Shown here: positions 40,988 to 49,049 of the stretch, one piece after another | Layout of the letters: each line of letters begins with the position of its first letter | Numbering within the stretch: the first letter of the stretch is position 1 | Assembly (NCBI GenBank): GCA_016721465.1 | Contig: JADKIA010000014.1 | Span: 1-50,057 of the forward strand | Source: Ideonella sp. | Lineage (GTDB): Bacteria > Pseudomonadota > Gammaproteobacteria > Burkholderiales > Burkholderiaceae_C | Reading direction: 5' to 3' | DNA length: 50,057 nucleotides | Position numbers and translations under genes: made by a program | Notes under the pieces: generated by a model | What the model was told of the DNA's origin: nothing | Seen by the model: the letters and a program-made list of their open reading frames with translations, nothing else | Database searches by the model: none

Positions 40988-42985
40988 ATGTCCGACCATC
41001 CGAGGATTGGAGCGCGTCGAGGGCACACCGTCGAGGTTGACCTCGCCCATTGGCCAGGCGTCGACCACGACGCACTGCCCGAGGAGCGCCGCGCCCAGTA
41101 CCTGAGGCGCCGCAAGGCCGTCGAGATGTACCTGTCCGGTGCCTCGGAGGCTGAGCTCAAAGAGGCCACCGGCATGCCGCGGTCCAACGTCTACCGCATC
41201 ATCGTGGACCGATGCTTGTCCCAGCATCCGGACGGGACCCTCATGGGCTGGCGCGGCGCGCTACCGTTTTTTCGGGTGACCAGCTATCGCCGAAAGAGCG
41301 CGCCGAAGGTGCTGGCGAACTCCAGAGGAGGAGCCGTCGGGGCCCTGCAGTGGCTTTTCGAGTCCCCGGGCGGCGCCGACATCGAGTCCAGGTTCCGCGA
41401 GCACATCGTCGGCAAGGTGCCGAAGCTCGGCGCCGCGAAGCGCCCGAAGCAAGAGTTGTTCGCCTGGTTCATCAAGGAGCTGCGCGCGGCCGGTTTCGAG
41501 GCGCGGGGCGAGTGGCCCTTTAATGTAGAGAAGCTGGGCTACGTCAGCATCTGCAAGTTCATCGACAAGGTCATGGACGAGAACCCGCGGCGCCAGCGAC
41601 AGTTGCTCGGCGGCCGTGAGGCCGAGCGCAAGGCGCGCGCCAGCGACGGCGCCGACCGTCCGCTGCTGCGCGTGTTCCAGCGGGTGGAGTGCGATGCCCA
41701 CAAGCTCGACTCGCGCATGGTGGTGGCCATCCCATCGCCGCACGGCGACTACGAGACCCGTACGATTCGTCGCTTGTGGGTCATCGTCATCATCGAGGTC
41801 GAGTCCCGAGCCGTGCTCGGCTACCACCTCAGTCTGCACCCGGAGTGCAACGCCGAGGACGTGCTTCGCACCGTGAAGCGGGCCCTGACGCGCTGGGCGC
41901 CACGCGAGCTTCTGTGGAGCGGCAACGCCTATGTCGACGGCGCAGGCCTGCCATCCGCCCACCACGAACGCTACCTGGGCGCCTGCTGGGACGAGTTCAG
42001 CGTCGATGGCGCGATGGCCAACATCTGCGACCGGGTCGAGCGCCAGCTGCGCGAGGTGGTCGGCTCGACCATCCTCAAGCCGCAGGACCCCACCAGCTAC
42101 ACCAGCCGGCGCAGCAAGGACGACCGCCCGTTCATCGAGTCCTTCTTCGGCCAGCTCGCCAAGGGAGGCTTTCATCGGCTGTCGACCACGACCGGCAGCA
42201 GGTCGGCCGACAAGCGCGGCGCCGACCCTGACCGTGCGGCGAGCGACACGCAGTTCCAGCTCGAGTACGCGGAGGAACTGCTGGACACCCTCATCGCCAA
42301 CTACAACGCGCGACCGCACTCCGGCCTGGGCTACCGCAGCCCGCTGGCCCAACTCGACTTCCTCACCAACCGCGAGCCGGAGCGCATCCGCCGGGCCGAC
42401 GCCGGCGACGTCCAACGCATGGTCGGCATCCGCAAGCTGTGCACCCTGAAAGGCGGCATCAGCACGGGGCGTCGCCCGTTCTTCCAATTCGCCAACGCAC
42501 GCTACTCGGCCGAATGGCTCGCGCTGCGCACCGACCTGCTCGGCAAGCTGCTGTGGCTGCAGTTGGAAGACGAGGACGACGCGCGCCTGGCCAGCGTCTC
42601 GAACGAGCGAGGCGAGTTCCTGGGCGTCGTGCGGGCCGCACCGCCTTGGAACCGGTCCCCGCACACCCTCTACATGCGCCAGGCCATCCGCGCACTCGAC
42701 AAGCGGCGCAAGCTCCACCTCACCAGCCAGTGCGACGCCGTCGACGAGCTCATCCGCTATGCCGAAGGCTCGAAGGGCAAGAAGTTGCCGCCGCACCCGG
42801 CGTATCTCGAGGCCCGGCGCGTGCTGCAGAAACACGCGAAGGAGCTCGCTGGGCAACCTATGTTGGCCCAAGGCGGCGCGACCCATCCCGCACCGGCCGC
42901 CGTCGTGGCCGAGGCGCAGCCCGTCTGCGCCACCGACAAGCAGCGCCGGCCGCTGCCGCCCATGGAAATGGCGAAGACCTGGTGA
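40988..42985 (+). CDS. TniA/TnsB-like DDE transposase
   Basis: 665 residues. N-terminal helix-turn-helix region (KAVEMYLSGASEAELKEATG, MPRSNVYRII). The catalytic core has RVFQRVECDAHKLDSRMVVA (D), GACWDEFSVDGAMANICDRV (D) and DDRPFIESFFGQLAKGGFHR (E), then YNARPHSGLGYRSPLAQLDF. The C-terminal beta-barrel (KLCTLKGGISTGRRPFFQFA NARYS) is Mu/TnsB-like, and the tail (PLPPMEMAKTW) probably contacts the ATPase. The start follows GGGAG by 8 nt. Its TGA overlaps the next ATG (TGATG), so expression is coupled. Confidence 0.9.
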   Translation: MSDHPRIGARRGHTVEVDLAHWPGVDHDALPEERRAQYLRRRKAVEMYLSGASEAELKEATGMPRSNVYRIIVDRCLSQHPDGTLMGWRGALPFFRVTSYRRKSAPKVLANSRGGAVGALQWLFESPGGADIESRFREHIVGKVPKLGAAKRPKQELFAWFIKELRAAGFEARGEWPFNVEKLGYVSICKFIDKVMDENPRRQRQLLGGREAERKARASDGADRPLLRVFQRVECDAHKLDSRMVVAIPSPHGDYETRTIRRLWVIVIIEVESRAVLGYHLSLHPECNAEDVLRTVKRALTRWAPRELLWSGNAYVDGAGLPSAHHERYLGACWDEFSVDGAMANICDRVERQLREVVGSTILKPQDPTSYTSRRSKDDRPFIESFFGQLAKGGFHRLSTTTGSRSADKRGADPDRAASDTQFQLEYAEELLDTLIANYNARPHSGLGYRSPLAQLDFLTNREPERIRRADAGDVQRMVGIRKLCTLKGGISTGRRPFFQFANARYSAEWLALRTDLLGKLLWLQLEDEDDARLASVSNERGEFLGVVRAAPPWNRSPHTLYMRQAIRALDKRRKLHLTSQCDAVDELIRYAEGSKGKKLPPHPAYLEARRVLQKHAKELAGQPMLAQGGATHPAPAAVVAEAQPVCATDKQRRPLPPMEMAKTW

Positions 42986-44007
42986 TGGAAGCCTACTCGT
43001 CGAGTCCGCTGGTCGCGGACCATCTCCCCAAGAACCATCCGGTGGTCACGCGCGACTACTCGCTCTTCACGCCGGCCATCTCTGAGATGGTCAACACGGT
43101 CGCGCGCTGGATTGATGACCAGGTCGATGGCGCGACCGTCTACGGTCCATCGCGCTTCGGCAAGTCCAGCGCCGTTGACCACTGGCTGCAAGCGTTGCTG
43201 TCGCGGCGCTCAGGCGGGCACATCCCGATGGTCGTGTGGAGCCACACCGACTCCGGCAGCTCGACGTCCGTCGGGCGCTTCCACTCCCACCTCCTCCACG
43301 CCAGCCGGCACCCACTGGCCAAGGCCGCTCGCAGCCCCATAGACCGACAGCACATGCTCATCGAGCGCTGGGCAGAGCTGGCGTCTCAAGGCGGCGGCCG
43401 GTTTCTGGTCCTCGTCATCGACGAGGCTCAAGGCATGACGCAGCGCGAATGGCTCTGGCTGGTCGAGCTGCACAGCCTGCTCGAGAAGGAGCGCATCCGG
43501 TTGTGCGTCTTCTCCATCGCGTCGCTGCAGGTCTTCGACGAGCCGGTGGGCATGGCGCTGTCTGGTGGGGCGCACGTCGCTGCGCGGTTCATGCTGGCGT
43601 CTGAACCCTTCCACGGCATCAGAGACGTCGACGAGCTGCGCTTCGTCCTGTCCGGCTATGACGAAGGCACAGAGTGGCCGAAACGCTCTGGCATCTCCTT
43701 CTCCGCCGGTTTGGCGCCGAAGGCCTGGGCCGCCGGCTTCAGGATGGCGGCACACGCCGAAGGCCTGATGCAGGCCATGGTGGACGAGTTGCCGGCCAAG
43801 TATGAAGGCCCCATCGAGTTCCCGATGAAGACCGTGGCTCAGGCGGCTCGCCACGCGCTGCTGCGCGTCGCCGGCGGCGCCGACCCCGAAGACGTGATGT
43901 CGCCCGACTCGCTGCGGCACATCGTTGCTGGCTGCGGTCACAAGGCCCTCATGGCCGTCGTCACCGCCTTCATGCCGAGGCTGCGCCGATACGGCGCCCG
44001 CCTGTAG
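42985..44007 (+). CDS. TniB/TnsC-like AAA+ ATPase
   Basis: 340 residues. Walker A variant GATVYGPSRFGKSSAVDHWL (GPSRFGKS), Walker B in GGRFLVLVIDEAQGMTQREW (VIDEAQ), sensor-like VFSIASLQVFDEP. The N-terminus MEAYSSSPLVADHLPKNHPV contains the usual transposase-contact region. Acts as target-selection ATPase between transposase and TniQ. Start at 42985 overlaps the tniA stop; 3 bp separate its stop from the tniQ start. Confidence 0.9.
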   Translation: MEAYSSSPLVADHLPKNHPVVTRDYSLFTPAISEMVNTVARWIDDQVDGATVYGPSRFGKSSAVDHWLQALLSRRSGGHIPMVVWSHTDSGSSTSVGRFHSHLLHASRHPLAKAARSPIDRQHMLIERWAELASQGGGRFLVLVIDEAQGMTQREWLWLVELHSLLEKERIRLCVFSIASLQVFDEPVGMALSGGAHVAARFMLASEPFHGIRDVDELRFVLSGYDEGTEWPKRSGISFSAGLAPKAWAAGFRMAAHAEGLMQAMVDELPAKYEGPIEFPMKTVAQAARHALLRVAGGADPEDVMSPDSLRHIVAGCGHKALMAVVTAFMPRLRRYGARL

Positions 44008-44010
44008 ACC

Positions 44011-46005
44011 ATGAGCGGTGTGCCGCGCCTGACGTGGCACGCCGGCAGCGTCCTGCCGTTCGCGTCGCTATGGCACACGGTGCACCGCGTCGCGGCCATC
44101 AATTCGATGCGGGCCAAGGAGCTCCCTTTCGCGTTGGACCTGGGCGGCCGAGGGCCGCTTGCCCGGCGCGCCGACCTGCTGTTCAACGAACCGCGTTTCT
44201 GCGGCGAGCGCACCCCCGGCGAGGCCCTGTCGGTCGATGCCCTGGCGGCCAACCTGGGCGAGCCCGTCGAGGCATTCGCCTGGTCGCACTTCGGATGGCT
44301 TCCGGAGTCGAGTCGGTGCCTCCTGCATCCGTTCGTTCGCGTCTGCCCTGCGTGCTTGGGCGAGGGCTTCCACAGCGCGCTCTTCTCCCTGCGGCTGCTC
44401 GGCGCCTGCCCGATTCACCGATGCGATTTCGTCGACAGGTGCCTGTGCGGTCAGCGCTTCGACTTCGTCATTGACCGGCAAGCGCTGCTTCACGCCGGCT
44501 ACTGCGCCTGTGGCCGCACGGCGTATTTCACCTCCGACACCTGCAGGCGGCCAAGGTTGGATGCCGAGGCGGTCAAGCCGTTGCTCCCCATCGCCGCGTG
44601 GCTGCAACAGCTGTCGAGGGTAAGTCGCCCGGCGCCGAAGCACGCCGAGGTGCGCACGGCGCACGACCGCCTGTACCTCCCATCGCTGACGAACTGGTGC
44701 GGTGCGCTCGGCATCAGCTACCCGACGTCGTTGCCACCGCTCATAGAACCGGCTTCGTTCAGCTTCACAGAGACGCCGCTTCGGCCCGAATCCCAGCAAC
44801 GAGCAGCACCGGCACGGCTGAAGACCGCCGCACCAGCAGGAGGGCGGGCGCATCGCGAAAGCCTGTGGCGGCCCAACGAGGCGACGACGGTCTACCGCGC
44901 GATGACCAGGCACATCCGGCAGCATGTTGGGCGCGGATGCGACGCCTTCGCCATCGACTTCATGCTGGAGCCGAACCCGCTTGCCATGGCGCGCACGATG
45001 CAGCGCGATCGTCGGGCCATGGTTGCGTTTGCGGAGATGCTCTTCTGTCGCGGCATGGAGCGCTTTGCCATGGAGCGTCGCTGGCCGTACCGAAGCCCCC
45101 GCGGAAGGATGTGGCACCTGCAGGACCAGGTCGAGGAGGCGGCGACAGAGTCTGGCTACGAAGAACGCCAGGGGCTCACGCCAGCAGCCAAGGCCTGGGT
45201 TGTGCGGCAGGCGGCCGCAGCGATGGTCACGCATGCATGGCGTCGTGCGCAGGGGTTGGCGATGGCCGCGGTGCGCACCGGCATCGCCAACTGGAGCGCC
45301 GCCAAGGAGGTTTACAGCTTCAAGGCGAGCCCCGGGCCGCCGCAGCCTCTGGAGTTGAACTGGCACTCGGCGACGCCGCCGCACCAGGTGACGTGGGCGA
45401 CTGTCGTCGGGGACGGGCCCCTGAGATTCGTCTGCAGCCCAGCGACCGCAAATGTCGACTGGACCATGCCGCTCCCTGACAAGGCTGCGCGTGTTGCGGC
45501 GTGGCGCCGCGGGGAGGCCGAGCGTCAAGCCGAAGTCGAGGCGGCGTGCCGCGGCTCCAGCCTCACGTGGTCGGCTCGAGGTGGATGGCAGGTGCTTGAG
45601 GCCGCCAAGCCGTCGACCACACCGAAGAGGCACCGGCTCATCGGTGAGCGCGGCGGTGCGGACAGGTTCTGGCTGTTCGTTTCCGGCGGTCGCTTCGTCG
45701 CAAGGTTGTGTCAGGCCAACGTCCAGGTTTTCGGCGATTCGCCTCGTGAGGCAGTCCATGGGCTGCGCACCGCTCTTCGCCAGTCTCGGCGGCAGTACGG
45801 CCTTGCGCGGTGCGAGAGGGAGCCCCGCGCGGTCAGGCCCGCGCCATGTCGAGGCGACCTGGAGTGCGAGTTCAACACGCAGGTGATGCAGTGCCTATAC
45901 GTGCACGGGTTCTGGGGCGGCGCGGCGCGATTCGCCGAGCTTGCTGCTCAGCACCTCGCAAAGGACCGGCGCCTACCGGCAGAGGCGCGGTCGGAGGCCT
46001 GGTAA
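44011..46005 (+). CDS. TniQ/TnsD-like target-selection protein
   Basis: 664 residues. N-terminal TniQ domain with zinc-ribbon cysteines and histidine: FVRVCPACLGEGFHSALFSL, LLGACPIHRCDFVDRCLCGQ and HAGYCACGRTAYFT. The C-terminal ~400 residues (RAMTRHIRQHVGRGCDAFAI, YEERQGLTPAAKAWVVRQAA, CRGDLECEFNTQVMQCLYVH) are unassigned and would be where target DNA is read if it acts like TnsD. Much larger than the ~400-residue TniQ of Tn402, closer to TnsD size. A dedicated attachment site is therefore plausible. Confidence 0.85.
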   Translation: MSGVPRLTWHAGSVLPFASLWHTVHRVAAINSMRAKELPFALDLGGRGPLARRADLLFNEPRFCGERTPGEALSVDALAANLGEPVEAFAWSHFGWLPESSRCLLHPFVRVCPACLGEGFHSALFSLRLLGACPIHRCDFVDRCLCGQRFDFVIDRQALLHAGYCACGRTAYFTSDTCRRPRLDAEAVKPLLPIAAWLQQLSRVSRPAPKHAEVRTAHDRLYLPSLTNWCGALGISYPTSLPPLIEPASFSFTETPLRPESQQRAAPARLKTAAPAGGRAHRESLWRPNEATTVYRAMTRHIRQHVGRGCDAFAIDFMLEPNPLAMARTMQRDRRAMVAFAEMLFCRGMERFAMERRWPYRSPRGRMWHLQDQVEEAATESGYEERQGLTPAAKAWVVRQAAAAMVTHAWRRAQGLAMAAVRTGIANWSAAKEVYSFKASPGPPQPLELNWHSATPPHQVTWATVVGDGPLRFVCSPATANVDWTMPLPDKAARVAAWRRGEAERQAEVEAACRGSSLTWSARGGWQVLEAAKPSTTPKRHRLIGERGGADRFWLFVSGGRFVARLCQANVQVFGDSPREAVHGLRTALRQSRRQYGLARCEREPRAVRPAPCRGDLECEFNTQVMQCLYVHGFWGGAARFAELAAQHLAKDRRLPAEARSEAW

Positions 46006-46062
46006 CCAGCCTCCTATGCAAAAAAACCATGGTTGCTTCGCATGGACTGAGACGGCTATAGC

Positions 46063-46078
46063 GATAAGCTTTCTTATC
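46063..46078. promoter_or_regulatory. Palindrome between tniQ and recombinase genes
   Basis: GATAAG-CTTT-CTTATC (46063-46078) in the 107-bp space before the recombinase start. Position matches the res site of Tn402-type elements. Arms are only 6 bp, short for a tyrosine-recombinase core, so an operator is an alternative. Confidence 0.4.
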
Positions 46079-46112
46079 ACAGTGGATGCCGGCAGTGCCT
46101 AAACTGCCTGGC

Positions 46113-47795
46113 ATGAAATCGAGTCGACCTGCAGACGCCGACGCCACTTTCCCGGACGCAGATGCACTGGCGGCTCTGCGGGCCTGGTACGTCGGGCTGT
46201 CGGCGCGCCAGGCCGTCGAACGCTACCTGGGCGCGAAACGGGCCAGTGGGCAGTCGTCGCGGGCGATGTTGGGTTCCATCCGCAGGCGGCTGGCCGAGTT
46301 CGCCCGCCGCCGACATCGAGCCGACCTCGCGCAGCTGCTCGAGCACCCTGCGAACGAGCGCATGGAAAGGGCCAAGGCAGTAGCGCACGCCGTTGAGACG
46401 ATGCGCGCACTGCCGAACCCGGCGCCGACGCTGGTCGACGACGTCGGCCTGTGGGCGCCCAAGGCAGCGGCGGCCGCACTGCGAGCCGCCGGCATCAAGA
46501 CGATGGCTGACGTTGCCGTGCGCGCGGCGCACAGGAGAAGGTGGTGGACCAAGGTTCCGGGCCTGGGTGCCATCGGCGCCGCGAGGCTGCTTGCTCAACT
46601 CGAGCAGCACCAGGAGCTGCTGCGCAAGGCGGGCGAGCTGGCGGTGCGGAAGGTGGCGGACGTGATGCCGTGGGAGCGTCTGGTAATCCCGCTCGAGCTT
46701 GACGGGTCAGCCGGGGTCTTCCGGGCGCCGCCGGCGACGTGCACGCTGTCGGCACGCAGCGACTACGAGGCGGTGAACGCCTGGCTCGCGCTGCACGAGA
46801 TGAGCGCGACGGTGCGCGCCTACCGCAAGGAGACCGAACGCCTGGTCCTGTGGGCCGTTCTCGAGCGGGGCAAGCCCATCTCTTCCCTGACGACGGATGA
46901 CGCCGTGGCCTACCGGGCATTCCTTCGTCGCCCGTCGCCACGCCAGCGCTGGGTCGGACCGGCGCGGCCGCGAGGCTCCTATGAGTGGCGGCCGTTTCAG
47001 GGTGACCTGTCGGCGCGCTCTGTCGCGTACGCGGTTTCAGTGGTCGGCGCCATGTTCAGGTGGCTGGTCGAGCAGCACTACACCCTGGCCAACCCCTTTG
47101 CCGGCATCAAGGTGAAGGGCGCGAAGCGCTCCGGCGAGGTCGGCGCGTCCAGGGCGCTGACCGGCCACGAATGGGCGCTGGTGCGCCCGGTGGCCGACCT
47201 GCTGGACCTCACGCTTGGCTGGAGGACTCCAAGCGCTCAGCGCCTGCGCTTCATGCTGGACTTCTGGTTCGCGACCGGGCTGCGTCCCGGCGAGCTCGTC
47301 GGCGCGACGCTGGGGAACATCGAGCGGCAGGAGGGCGGCGACAGCTGGCTGCACGTGGTCGGGAAGGGCGACAAGCCGGCGCGCGTGGCGCTGCCGTTGC
47401 TGGCCACCGCGGCGCTTGAGCGCTACCTGGCGCAGCGCGGCCTGCCGGTGTCGTACCAGCGCTGGAACCCGGCCGTGCACCTGGTGCCCGGCCTGGACGA
47501 AGACGGCGGCGGGTTGACCACCTCCAGGCTCTGGGCCGTGATGAGGCGCTTCTTCGCGGCGGCCGCGGAGGCGATGCGGGAGGCCAGCCCGGTCCTGGCC
47601 GAGAAGCTCAGCCGGGCGACGCCGCACTGGATGCGGCATACGCATGCGACGTACGCGCTCGCCGCCGGTGCTGAGCTCACGACCGTGCGCGACAACCTAC
47701 GGCACGCATCCATCTCGACCACCTCCGGCTACCTCGATGCCGACGACGTGAAGCGCGCGCGGCAACTCCGCGACGCCTTCCCTGCTGGGACCTGA
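46113..47795 (+). CDS. Tyrosine recombinase with DUF3701 N-terminal domain
   Basis: 560 residues from ATG 46113 (MKSSRPADADATFPDADALA), chosen over 46086 because TAAACT-N7-ATG precedes it. The N-terminus (ALRAWYVGLSARQAVERYLG, ALRAAGIKTMADVAVRAAHR, WWTKVPGLGAIGAARLLAQL with a helix-hairpin-helix) matches the DUF3701 integrase leader. Then a SAM-like core-binding domain (ATVRAYRKETERLVLWAVLE) and the catalytic domain: R in FWFATGLRPGELVGATLG, K in VVGKGDKPARVALP, HxxR in ATPHWMRHTHATYALAAG and H/Y in LRHASISTTSGYLDADDV. All catalytic residues present. Likely resolves cointegrates or integrates the module. Confidence 0.9.
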   Translation: MKSSRPADADATFPDADALAALRAWYVGLSARQAVERYLGAKRASGQSSRAMLGSIRRRLAEFARRRHRADLAQLLEHPANERMERAKAVAHAVETMRALPNPAPTLVDDVGLWAPKAAAAALRAAGIKTMADVAVRAAHRRRWWTKVPGLGAIGAARLLAQLEQHQELLRKAGELAVRKVADVMPWERLVIPLELDGSAGVFRAPPATCTLSARSDYEAVNAWLALHEMSATVRAYRKETERLVLWAVLERGKPISSLTTDDAVAYRAFLRRPSPRQRWVGPARPRGSYEWRPFQGDLSARSVAYAVSVVGAMFRWLVEQHYTLANPFAGIKVKGAKRSGEVGASRALTGHEWALVRPVADLLDLTLGWRTPSAQRLRFMLDFWFATGLRPGELVGATLGNIERQEGGDSWLHVVGKGDKPARVALPLLATAALERYLAQRGLPVSYQRWNPAVHLVPGLDEDGGGLTTSRLWAVMRRFFAAAAEAMREASPVLAEKLSRATPHWMRHTHATYALAAGAELTTVRDNLRHASISTTSGYLDADDVKRARQLRDAFPAGT

Positions 47796-47822
47796 AGGTC
47801 GTTGGCCAACCCAGGTCGGCCC

Positions 47823-47847
47823 GGAAAAGCAACCCGGGTTGTTTTCC
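47823..47847 (+). terminator. Hairpin after recombinase gene
   Basis: GGAAAA-G-CAACCC / GGGTTG-TTTTCC: a 12-bp stem with one bulged G, 28 bp after the stop. The 3' arm carries TTTT, compatible with intrinsic termination in either direction. Confidence 0.6.
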
Positions 47848-48006
47848 TGCCGTGCCGCCGGGTCGGTGCTCCGAGCCGGTCGCCGCCGGAGTCTTTTCCA
47901 ATCCAGGTATGAGCCTGGAGCGCCCTGAGATCGACGACGCGAAGCGAGTCGATCCGTTGTAGGAATGTCCAGTGTATTTGGACCTGGGGGTTGTTGCATT
48001 CGTTCA
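47848..48006. other. Short gene-free junction
   Basis: No convincing gene and no transposon end recognised between the recombinase hairpin and the ISNCY-like debris. Possible location of the module's far end or of cargo now lost. Confidence 0.3.
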
Positions 48007-48118
48007 CCGTGGTGGAGGGCTGTTGGCATGTGGTCGAAGGTGCGGGCGGTGGGCAACGCGCAGCGTTGTCCACGGGCTGCGCCGGTGCGCGCAGCGCATC
48101 GTCCACATGTCAATGGCC
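48007..48118 (-). repeat. Structured IS-end segment, copy B
   Basis: Inverse-orientation copy of 29971-30093: GGCATGTGGTCGAAGG ... GTGGGCAACG ... CGTTGTCCACG ... CATCGTCCACATGTC on the plus strand. It follows the stop of the truncated transposase at 48146, as copy A follows the intact one. Confidence 0.65.
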
Positions 48119-48145
48119 CGGCTTTGCGGCGCGGGTTTTGCCGGA

Positions 48146-48648
48146 TCAGCCCGTGCGTGTGGCAGCGCGTCTGAACAGCGCTTGGCGGGCTTCGTTGAGC
48201 TCTTCGGCGGCCTGCACGTCGGTCAGTGCCCGAGCCAGCTGTTGCAGCTCCAGCAGCGTGACGCCGGGCCGCAGGAAGCTCGCCGCGTCGGGCAGGCTGG
48301 CCAGCTTGTCCAGCGGCGTCATCACGTCGCGGGGTCGGTACACGCGCTTGATCCGCCCAGGCTTCTTCGGATCGGCCAGCTCGGTGGCAAACAGGCACGG
48401 CCGGTGGTAGTTCAGGAACGGGTTGAGGTACTCCCGGCAGAAGGTGTCAAAGCGAGCGGCGTGGCGGCGGTGGATATGCTCGTAGCCGAACTCCTTGCGC
48501 ACCACGGCCCCATTCTTGGTTTCGGCCAGGCCGTTGTCGTTGCTGTGCCGCGGTCGGCTGCGCGTGAACTCGATGCGCAGCTTGTCCAGCAGCCGCGCCA
48601 CCTTGTAGTTGACGTACTCGCTGCCGTTGTCGGCGTGGAAACAGAAGT
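48146..48648 (-). pseudogene. Truncated ISNCY/IS481-like transposase, C-terminal half
   Basis: The minus strand reads FCFHADNGSEYVNYKVARLL (second D), NDNGLAETKNGAVVRKEFGY (E), REYLNPFLNYHRPCLFATEL and KRVYRPRDVMTPLDKLASLP to the stop at 48146. The first third, with the HTH and first catalytic D, is missing: family similarity ends at about 48648, where the IS3 element starts. Related to, but not the same as, the intact transposase at 28410 (compare KNGAVVRK with KNGAVVRR). Confidence 0.8.
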
Positions 48649-48734
48649 GGCCCCGCAAATCTGAACAGCGCGATAAGTGGAAACTCCGGGCATGAAGCTG
48701 GGCCGAAGAATGGCCTGGCGAGAAGGAGTTTTTG

Positions 48735-49049
48735 ATGGTGAAGAAATCAGCGCGGCGCACCCGGCGCACCCACAGTCCGGCGTTCAAGGCGCGGGTGGCC
48801 CTGGCCGCTTTGCGTGATGACAAGACGATGGCCGAGCTGTGCAAGGAGTACGAGGTGCACCCCAGCCAGATCTTGGACTGGAAGCGCCAACTGCTTGAGG
48901 GGGCTGCTGACGTCTTCGGCGCCGGCAGTCGAGTCTTGCCGCCGGTGGACCTGGCGCCACTGCACGCCAAGATCGGCCAGCTGGCGCTGGAGAATGATTT
49001 TTTAGAACGCGCGCTCACCAAGGCGGGATTGCTGAGCGCAAAGCCATGA
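48735..49049 (+). CDS. IS3-family OrfA
   Basis: About 104 residues starting MVKKSARRTRRTHSPAFKAR, with AGGAG at good spacing. Helix-turn-helix (DDKTMAELCKEYEVHPSQIL DWKRQLLEGA) and a leucine-zipper-like end (LHAKIGQLALENDFLERALT). It carries the slippery sequence at 48998 and overlaps orfB by ATGA at 49046. Confidence 0.9.
   Translation: MVKKSARRTRRTHSPAFKARVALAALRDDKTMAELCKEYEVHPSQILDWKRQLLEGAADVFGAGSRVLPPVDLAPLHAKIGQLALENDFLERALTKAGLLSAKP
48998..49004 (+). promoter_or_regulatory. Programmed -1 frameshift heptamer in IS3
   Basis: T-TTT-TTA in the correct phase of orfA (GAT TTT TTA GAA). A -1 slip leads in frame through R-T-R-A-H-Q-G-G-I-A-E-R-K-A to the orfB ATG, giving the OrfAB fusion transposase usual for IS3. 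Confidence 0.75.

Larger units (their letters stand above)
40834..47847 (+). mobile_element. Tn402/Tn7-like transposition module with tyrosine recombinase
   Basis: Four plus-strand genes in the order DDE transposase, AAA+ ATPase, TniQ, tyrosine recombinase, with overlaps or gaps of 3 bp among the first three. The order equals tniA-tniB-tniQ-(res)-tniR of Tn402/Tn5053, except that the resolvase position is taken by a tyrosine recombinase. No TnsA. Coordinates run from the first candidate binding repeat to the hairpin after the recombinase; the true right end and target duplication were not found. Confidence 0.65.

Noticed and set aside
41261..42886. 541-residue minus-strand frame opposite the TniA-like gene
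   Set aside because: Antisense shadow; the plus strand has the catalytic motifs and coupling to the next gene.
40988..46005. CRISPR-associated transposon
   Set aside because: No Cas genes, no repeat array near the tniQ gene in this window.
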